From contig OX375876.1 in the NCBI GenBank assembly GCA_947359465.1, forward strand, positions 67,586,998-67,650,997: a stretch of 64,000 nucleotides of DNA, written 5' to 3'. The translations under genes and the position numbers were made by a program. Positions 57,261 through 64,000 of the stretch are shown here, piece by piece. The first letter of the stretch is position 1; each line of letters starts with the position of its first letter. The notes beneath the pieces are model-generated. The model saw only the letters and a program-made list of their open reading frames with translations. It did not search any database and was not told where the DNA came from. Origin of the DNA: Metellina segmentata. Lineage: Eukaryota > Arthropoda > Arachnida > Araneae > Tetragnathidae.

Positions 57261-57377
57261 GCTAAATTTGCTAAATTTAAGCTAAATTGCTAAATTTAAG
57301 CTAAATTGCTAAATTTAAGCTAAATTGCTAAATTTAAGCTAAATTGCTAAATTTAAGCTAAATTGCTAAATTTAAGC
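57261..57377. repeat. 19-bp tandem array, about six copies
   Basis: Unit gctaaatttaagctaaatt repeats head to tail, itself made of two similar half units (gctaaatttaa and gctaaatt). Confidence 0.95.
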
Positions 57378-57419
57378 GAGTATCTTATGTAAATAACAAA
57401 CTTTATCACAAGTTGGTTG

Positions 57420-57610
57420 GTTTTTAAGGCACAGTGGCTATATTCGACCGTAATGCAATCCACGCAAAATCATCAAGATCAAGTTATGTACATACATTTG
57501 CAGAAAGATTTCTGACGAGAAGAGAGAAGTACACCTAAACAGGAATTGAGCCTGTGCCACTACTAACTTGCTGAATGCTAGTACAGAAGGCAAGACCTAC
57601 TGAGTCACGA
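57420..57610 (-). repeat. tRNA-derived SINE, family C (minus orientation)
   Basis: Reverse complement reads CGTGACTCAGTAGGTCTTGC (box A region) and GCACAGGCTCAATTCCTG (box B region), then a body aligning with the copy at 59342-59520 (CTTCTCGTCAGAAATCTTTC against CTTCAGTGTTTGAAAGATTTC). Confidence 0.6.
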
Positions 57611-57644
57611 TAAATTCGCTTCATCACAGGTAAATTTTACAAAA

Positions 57645-58165
57645 AATAACCAAATTTCTATAAAAAAACACACAAGAATTACGTATGTAATAGTTTTCTA
57701 ACAACATACGGTGGTATTGTAAGGTTAGTAACTTAGTTATAGAGAAAGCCAGATTAAAAAATATTCATGTATTAAGATTCTATCCAAATAATACAACTCC
57801 ATCTTTTGCCATTAATCACACTAAGGAAAAAATTACATACAAATAACCTCAATTCTATAAAAACTTGAGAATTTCATATTATAAGTTTCTCACAATATAA
57901 GGTGGTATAATAGTCTTAGTACCTTTGCATCAAAGGCAACCAGTCGATGGAAACTTAATGTCTTGGTTGCTTTTGTGAATAATGAAACTCAATCTTCGGC
58001 GTTCGTTAAGCTCTTAATCTTTTTCAAATACATTTTTGACAGACAGCAATTACGCATCGCTAAAATACCTCAGTTCTGAAAAAACAGAAGAACTCAGTGG
58101 GATAAAACAGTTTTCTAACCGTATACAGTGGTATAACAAGCTTAATACCTTAACTCCTGAGCAAA
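57645..58165. repeat. Three diverged direct repeats, 190-222 bp apart
   Basis: A ~95-bp block recurs at about 57645-57740, 57835-57930 and 58058-58160. Shared words in order are AA.ACC.CA.TTCT, TAA.A.TTTCT.AC, A.GGTGGTAT/CAGTGGTATAA and TTAGTAC/TTAATACCTT. Part of it reads FSNNIRWY / FSNRIQWYNK in two copies, which hints at decayed protein-coding repeats, but the third copy is not open. Confidence 0.5.
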
Positions 58166-58442
58166 CCGGGACATGGAAGCTTTAAGCTTCAGAGTGTAGA
58201 TGAAAAATCATTCCTCCTAAAATATGAAGCATCTATAGAATCGTAAATCTTCCTTCTTCTAGAGGGCAGTCAAGAGAGTATATGATTGCTACATATTTGA
58301 CAGTTCTTTCCATTTGTCGTCCCCTGTGTTGGCCTGTCAAAACACTTTTCAAGATAGGGATGGGAGAACTATGGACTGGCAGATTTCCGACTCCACCTCA
58401 AGAGCAACCCCGTCAGCAAACAAGATAAAAATAAATAAATAA

Positions 58443-58511
<69 letters not shown>

Positions 58512-59341
58512 AACACGGGTATGCACCTTTGACGTATCATCTTTCACATCTGAAAAATATTTATCCTCGGCCAGGTGGCATAAGTCAGAAGTCAAAGGAA
58601 ATTGAATATGAATTATTAAGGAGATACATCCTCCTATTTTATTGTAAAACAGTTCTTCATCAGTTGTGTTTTTAATAACGTTTATGTTGTGTGCGTTTCG
58701 ATTTTTCATTTTGTGGATGTATGTGTAGAAGTGATTCTTAACTATCTCACAAAAACTTGTATTTGAAGTGAATCAATATTTTGTTTAGCAGTGTTTGTCA
58801 ATCGTAACTGTTTTAGTTTGTATAGCAATTGGAATTTCAATAGTTTTTTTAATAGCTGTATACCTGCAATTCAAAGATTTCGAGAATCACTATTGTGTTC
58901 TGTAGTTTCTTTGAGAAAATGTGTTATGTAATAAGAAAGTTCTCAGAATGTGCTTCCCTATTCATAAGCTTATAAGGAGATAGATTTCATCTAGATCCTG
59001 AAACATAAGTTTATGTGAAGATCGGTAGAATATAACATTTTAAAATAAATCTGTATTTTGGAAATTAGTTACTCATTTAAAATAGAAGTCCTCTATTCTA
59101 AACTAACCTAGCTATACTAATCGGATAAGGCTGAGGATATATATCTAGGGTCGAAAGGTGTTTAGCTATATCCAAGGGTAAATCAAAGGGAAGTCTTTAT
59201 CAACGACACTCTTTCTTTCAATAAATTAACTTCTTCATGGTCACTTGCCTGTTCAACATAACAGCAATGTACTCAGATCAGTACTAGAGTATAGGTTTGT
59301 AGGTAGGTTGATTTTGATTCGTTGGTTTCTACTTTTATAAA
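58166..59341. other. Anonymous stretch with a long (AT)n tract
   Basis: Apart from the microsatellite at 58428-58509 no feature is recognised. Confidence 0.4.
58428..58509. repeat. (AAAT)n followed by (AT)n microsatellite
   Basis: About 20 bp of aaataaat repeats grade into about 60 bp of alternating A and T. Apparent YIYIYI proteins here are artefacts. Confidence 0.97.
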
Positions 59342-59520
59342 GGAAGGTCTATATTTGGCTTAACTGAGCCAAACATAAGACAGACAGCATCAAGAAAATG
59401 GATGTACACACATTGGAAATCTTTCAAACACTGAAGAGAAAAAAGCATCTAGTGAGGACTTGAACCTGCTCCACCAATTCTATTTGCTATCGAGGTTTGT
59501 AGCAAAGAGATTTGTCGGAA
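59342..59520 (-). repeat. tRNA-derived SINE, family C (minus orientation)
   Basis: Reverse complement has a perfect box B in GGAGCAGGTTCAAGTCCTCA and, downstream, TTTGGCTCAGTTAAGCCAAA, the same hairpin-forming word seen in the copy at 21373. Box A is degraded. Confidence 0.65.
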
Positions 59521-59721
59521 AATTGATTTTATATATAGATTGGTCCATATTGCTCAGGCACAGAACGACTTTCTTCTCATCAGCCAAAAGTTTATAGCCT
59601 CATTAATGAAGACACTATAAGCACAGAAAAATATACAAGACCTTGTAAAATTGGTAATAATTTGCAAACACTTTGAATCGAAGAAAGTTATTACATTATG
59701 TTTTCTTGAATCAAAAAATAC

Positions 59722-60038
59722 GACAGGCCAGTTGGTAGAGTCGAGGAATATCAGATGGAAGATCGGGAGTTCAGAACTCTATCCAACAAAAGTACATCGT
59801 GTACATAAAAGTTGATGACCATCAAATCTGTCACGGACTCAATTGTCCTCACTTGGATGAGATGCAGAAAGTTAGAAAGAGGGTATCCGGTCAGTTGTTG
59901 ATCTTGTTGTCTGAATATGGTTAAAAATAACGATATGTTATCCTCGGATCTTTCCCTTTGGAATTGATCTCGGACCTTTACCAATAGCCGACTGTGTTGC
60001 TCCAGTTTGACGTAGTTACAACCACCTACGTGTTTATC
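59722..60038 (+). repeat. SINE family A copy, nearly full length, diverged
   Basis: Head GGCCAGTTGGTAGAGTCGAG, a degraded box B (GGGAGTTCAGAACTC), the family body (AAATCTGTCACGGACTCAAT, ATCCTCGGATCTTTCCCTTT, ATCTCGGACCTTTACCAATA) and the tail side (CTCCAGTTTGACGTAGTTAC, CCACCTACG). Older than the copy at 39934. Confidence 0.75.
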
Positions 60039-61068
60039 TAGAGAAACGAACTTTTTATTAAGTGCACGGGCTACAGCTAACCACAACCCGTACATCTTCA
60101 AAAACCATTACAAATCCGTAAACTAAATTCACTTTTATTTTCTACCTATTTATTTCAACCCTATTGTTATAAAACTATTCAAAGAGAGCTTATTATCTAA
60201 TTTAGTACATTAAAATAAGCCAGACATCACGATCGCTAATCAACACTTTCCTGTTTAAATGACATCGATCCTGTAAAAAGCCTTTCCCGAAAATTAAATA
60301 TTGAGCATCCCGTGAAAATGAAGTTTACTCACTTATTACCTTCCACCAACCCTCTACTCCACACTCCACTCCAACCCATCCACAAATGAATCGTTTGCTT
60401 CGATGCAAAAACAAAAAAAAATATCTGGATCCAGAAAAACATTGAAGTAATTACTTAGCGAAGGGAAGGTGGTTATGGAAGCCTACACCCGTCTTCCGTT
60501 TTAATTAAAACAATGAGATATTTTTTCCTGCGAAAAATGATGACTAACAAGAAAATAAAAAATTGGATTGAATAATTTTTTCGGTTATTAATTCAGTCAC
60601 TGGTGTGATAATTTTGTTTATTAATTTTTTTCTATCCTCCACGGCGTCCTACCATTTCTTTAATGTTTTCCGTCACATTCGATTTAAACACCATTTGAAC
60701 CCGGCGAGCATTATCGGAACCTTTTCGCAAAAGCATCGCGTTTTCACTAATGTAATTAAAAATAAGTCGACAATTTATTTTCGACAGATGTTCAGCCGAG
60801 TTAATTGGATGGATTTTTCAGATGTGACTGCGTGGCTGAAATAACGCCTTATTTCGAATGCTGTTTTAGCTACTATCGACTTTTTTGCTTTTTATCGGAA
60901 TTTTAGGTGATTGCTTTAATTGGTCACAGTTGGAGGGCCGGACAGTCTCGGATTGCAAATGACTGATATTGTGAAGCTTCTGCGTATTGATGCGTGATAT
61001 AGAGATAGTTACCTCCAAGCTTAGTCACATTTGGGGCCCACTGGTACTGCATACTGCATCTATGAAAT
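60039..61068. other. Anonymous stretch, no gene recognised
   Basis: Slightly less AT-rich around 60240-60520. An open frame at 60605-60844 has no recognisable domain and no supporting context. Confidence 0.35.
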
Positions 61069-61440
61069 AGGTAGGTAGGTATTTTAATTAACGTCGCACT
61101 GAAGCGGGCTTTTGGTGACGGTCGGGGATCAAACTCAAAGTGAAAGATCCGATGCCGAAACCACGTAATTTTGAATCACGGTAAGATGACGAGGGCCCAA
61201 CTGAGACGAGGTCCCCTAAGACGAGGACCTCTAAAATGACCAACTGAGACGAGGTCCCCTAAGACGAGGACCTCTAAAATGACCAACTGAGACGAGGTCC
61301 CCTAAGACGAGGACCTCTAAGATGAGGACCCCCTAAGACGAGGACCCCTAAGATGAGGACCCCCTAAGACGAGGACCCCTAAGACGAAGTCCCAACTGAG
61401 CTGGTACCCCAATCTCCAAACTTCCACACCAGGCCAACAT
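61069..61440 (-). repeat. SINE family A copy with an internal minisatellite expansion
   Basis: Begins with the tail complement TAGGTAGGTAGGTATTTTAA and contains the family words GACGGTCGGGGATCAAACTC and TTTTGAATCACGGTAAGATG. It then enters the expansion at 61198-61396, and resumes with GAGCTGGTACCCCAATCTCC and AAACTTCCACACCAGGCCAA. The tRNA head is missing. Confidence 0.85.
61198..61396. repeat. Minisatellite inside a SINE: 43-bp and ~16-bp nested periods
   Basis: A 43-bp unit starting caactgagacgaggtcccc is repeated almost exactly three times, followed by 15-17-bp units of the form ctaagacgaggacccc. All are built from the SINE word GATGACGAGG..CC.ACTGAG, so the array grew from the SINE's own sequence. 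Confidence 0.9.
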
Positions 61441-61463
61441 GTTTACAAGGGTCTCATACGTAA

Positions 61464-61660
61464 CCCTCGAAATGGTTACGACGAATTATTTTGTCCTTCA
61501 AGATCTGGAATATTTTGATCATGACCGAAGTATCACGTCATATAGGTATTGCTGATTTTTTTTATGATGACGACAGCAAGAATTAAACGCTTCTTTTTGA
61601 GTGACTAGGAACAACGCCTATCAAGATCTAGTCAATCTCGTTGAGACAACGACCAGAGGG
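61464..61660. mobile_element. TTAA MITE family copy, eroded ends (197 bp)
   Basis: Left end CCCTCGAAATGGTTACGACG after gTAA, right end CAACGACCAGAGGG before TTTTA. It shares AAGATCT, TGATCATGACC and ATCAAGATCTAGTC words with the other copies. The TTAA flanks are mutated. Confidence 0.6.
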
Positions 61661-61984
61661 TTTTATGCGCAAAAGGTTGTCACTTCAAAATTGTTGGTTT
61701 TCGATGATGTTTTCTATCTTTCTAAGATATATACTTATGGAGGGAATCCGGAAACCCCCTGTACACAAGTAGGGATCCCAGAATCAAGTGTTTTCTACAT
61801 AAGAATACATATATTTACAAAAATTAAAGGATAATGTAATAAGATATGTATCATGTATCACCTCCATAGAAGATAGCAAATGACAAATTGATTTTTCGCA
61901 AGCTTGTGTAATAATATAAGAACATCTAGTACATGCTCATTGGTACTAGGAACTAAGGAACTTAGGCTTAATTTTTAAATTTTG

Positions 61985-62105
61985 ATGACACTTTATCTCG
62001 ACCATTTTGGGATGATAACGACATCAAGATCCAGTCATTTTTAGTCTGTTTTTAATGATGAGTTACCTCGTTGGGACAGTGATAAGATACCTTATCGAGA
62101 CATTT
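61985..62105. mobile_element. TTAA MITE family fragment
   Basis: Contains GATAACGACATCAAGATCCA, GTCATTTTTAGTC and ATGATGAGTTACCTCGTTGG, then AAGATACCTTATC, the same word set as the family, without ends. Confidence 0.5.
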
Positions 62106-62110
62106 TTATC

Positions 62111-64000
62111 GCAAAAAAACATTTTATTATTTTAATTGCAATTTCATAAGGTATTTGTTGACTTCGGACTCTAACGCATGCTTCATAACGTGAATACATG
62201 ATTTCCACACATATTTATAAGAATTCCCTGTGGTAAGAAGTTTCATTCGTAACACTAGAGCACGTCTTTTTCTTGTGGATTGCAGTAACTGCAGTAAAAT
62301 TTAAAAAAATGTAGTAAGTAATGCTAAGTCCGATTCCTCTATTGGATTGGTTCCATATGGCCTTGCTTGATACTATTTCAGAACTATGCTTAATATTCGA
62401 ACATGTGTACACGGTGCAGAAATGATAAATCAAGTACATGAACAGCTTTTCATAGACCATAAAAATTGTCTAAATTGTCTTACAAGTTCAGAAATTCCTG
62501 ATGGCTTGTGGGCACTTTCAGCCATGACACTCTTGCAATAAAGTCGACTTTAGAGACAATGGAGTATCACACAGAATATCCTTGATGAATATTCAAAAGG
62601 AAGACGTTATTAACTAAACATCTGTTAGTATTAGTGGCCCGGGAGCAGAACAAAGTCTTTGTAGAACAATTTTTCCTAAATCTTTTCAAACTTTTGGCCG
62701 ATTTTTTAAATTATAAGTTACGATGTTCTGCGGTGCAAAGCGCGTTCCTTGCCACACCTTTTTGTCTTTTCTAGCTACGGAACAACCTCCCTACACAACC
62801 CAAATTAATACAAACACATTATAAATAGCACATCTTTTATGTCAATGACAAAATATTTAACTTCAAAAGTTTTCGACAGAATTGTAAATTCTGAAAATAT
62901 GACTTGGTTTTCAATAAAGTAAATTAATTCAGTTTGATGTTTTATTATAAATATGTAAGATATATTTAGCCTATAATCGTGTTTTACGTCTGTTTTTGAT
63001 TTTACTGTAGTTTTTAAAATTCGGACAAAATGCCTGCAGAACAATTGCAATTGCTTGGAGTTGTGTTGCAGAACATTGAATATAATTCTACATCTCGGAT
63101 TAGTGATAAACGAAGAGTTCACACACATCGATTCTCAATAGTGCCCTAGCGATCTGCTTGAGGAATATATACGTATGTTGTGTCCCTAACTCCTTTAAAG
63201 TGTGCACAGTTTTGAGACACTATATGCAAATGTATGAATTATTAATAAGTAGTAAATAAAATAGCCTTATTTGGAGTTACTTTCCAAAGCCTAGAACACA
63301 AATATTGTTGTTGTTAGGTATAATTATCATAATATTTAAACATAATTATCTTAGCTCTTCAGTTGAAAGCTAACTCTTTGAATTTATAATTTCCTAGACT
63401 CGACCAATTTAGAGGTGAAATCAGCTGCCACACATATAATTATTTTCTAAACTGATTCAATTATACTTTTAAAACATATAATTTTTATTACTTAAGATAT
63501 TTATCAAACGTTTGCATGCTAGGACACATGGGCAGCAAGCAAAACGAGCATGCTTAATTCAGCAGAGCAATGAAGGGTTTTTAGCAAAATTCGGGAATTA
63601 GTGAGGGCAACAGAACAGGAGAACGCATTCTACCATGTATACATTTTGTTTTTAAGCAGAAACTTTATACATAATACAGAAAACTCATCAGTTTTTCGTA
63701 CCTTAGTATTTATAACAATTGAATGAACAAATCATTAAGAGACAAGCAAATTCGACCAAAAAAGAGTATCTTCAGTAAGAATTGCATGTAAGCACATATC
63801 GATCGAATCGACCATGGTTTATGACGGAAGACTTTTGGTTTAAAAGCGATTTCTTCTGATCAGCACTATAAAGCATTTTTATCGGTTCCAATCTGCAGAA
63901 AGTATGGTTTTTGCGCATGCATTTGCCAAGGCCATTGTCATTTACATGATTTGCGACCCGCACGTGGTGGAAAATAAATCGACCTGTCGGGTTCGGGAAG
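62111..64000. other. Anonymous AT-rich stretch to the window edge
   Basis: No element ends, SINE boxes or convincing coding signals are seen. Short open frames (62215-62460, 62805-63128, 63772-63963, minus strand) show no recognisable domain. Confidence 0.4.

Noticed and set aside
58349..58709. Open frames with long YIYIYI runs on the minus strand
   Set aside because: They are translations of the (AT)n tract at 58448-58509.

Overview
The window looks like intergenic or intronic DNA from an animal nuclear genome. It is AT-rich and has no operon-like spacing, no long intact reading frames, no rRNA and no CRISPR. What can be recognised is mobile DNA: Tc1/mariner, pogo/Tigger, hAT-like, Mutator-like, Helitron and TTAA-target elements, plus several tRNA-derived SINE families, microsatellites and two satellite-like tandem arrays. 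The mix of Tc1-like elements, MITEs and tRNA SINEs suggests an arthropod, but the sequence alone does not fix the clade. I found no host gene I would defend. Many candidate short frames begin at GTG or TTG and are not eukaryotic genes.

Layout. 1-6960 is a four-layer nest. A minus-strand Helitron coding region (430-1658 and 6489-6960) is split by a Mutator-like element (1659-6488, 10-bp TSD). That element holds a pogo-like TA element (1967-6015), which holds a hAT-like element with 342-bp inverted repeats (2031-4412, 8-bp TSD). 7240-9190 is AT-rich, with a diverged dimer and a SINE. 9192-10950 is a TTAA MITE split by a Tc1 element. 13892-17660 carries a run of elements: a TTAA element with GGGGGTCAG ends, a TTAA MITE, two Tc1-like elements (one a deletion derivative) and a hAT-type MITE. 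17661-25980 is mostly anonymous, with one TTAA MITE, one tRNA-like SINE head and a (TA)n tract.

25981-27188 is an eight-copy, 152-bp tandem array. 29783-30736 is an internally deleted Tc1 element. 31331-31490 is a 41-bp minisatellite and 32001-32206 another TTAA MITE. 35164 and 38254 start two 257-bp MITEs of one family. 37045-37473 and 39447-40255 carry SINEs. 41505-42172 is a deleted Tigger/pogo element whose right end has become part of a seven-copy, 291-bp array (42114-44147). 44300-51540 is very AT-rich, with Helitron-like fragments and a small foldback element.

52611-56092 holds a 33-bp-TIR element, a second GGTC-ended element and a mariner-like element with a SINE inserted in it (13-bp TSD). 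57261-61440 carries a 19-bp array, diverged direct repeats, three SINEs, a long (AT)n tract and a SINE with an internal minisatellite. 61464-64000 holds TTAA-MITE copies and then anonymous AT-rich DNA.

Nothing indicates genes working together. The value of the window is as a record of layered transposition (several nests are ordered by intact target-site duplications) and of satellite formation from transposon sequence.
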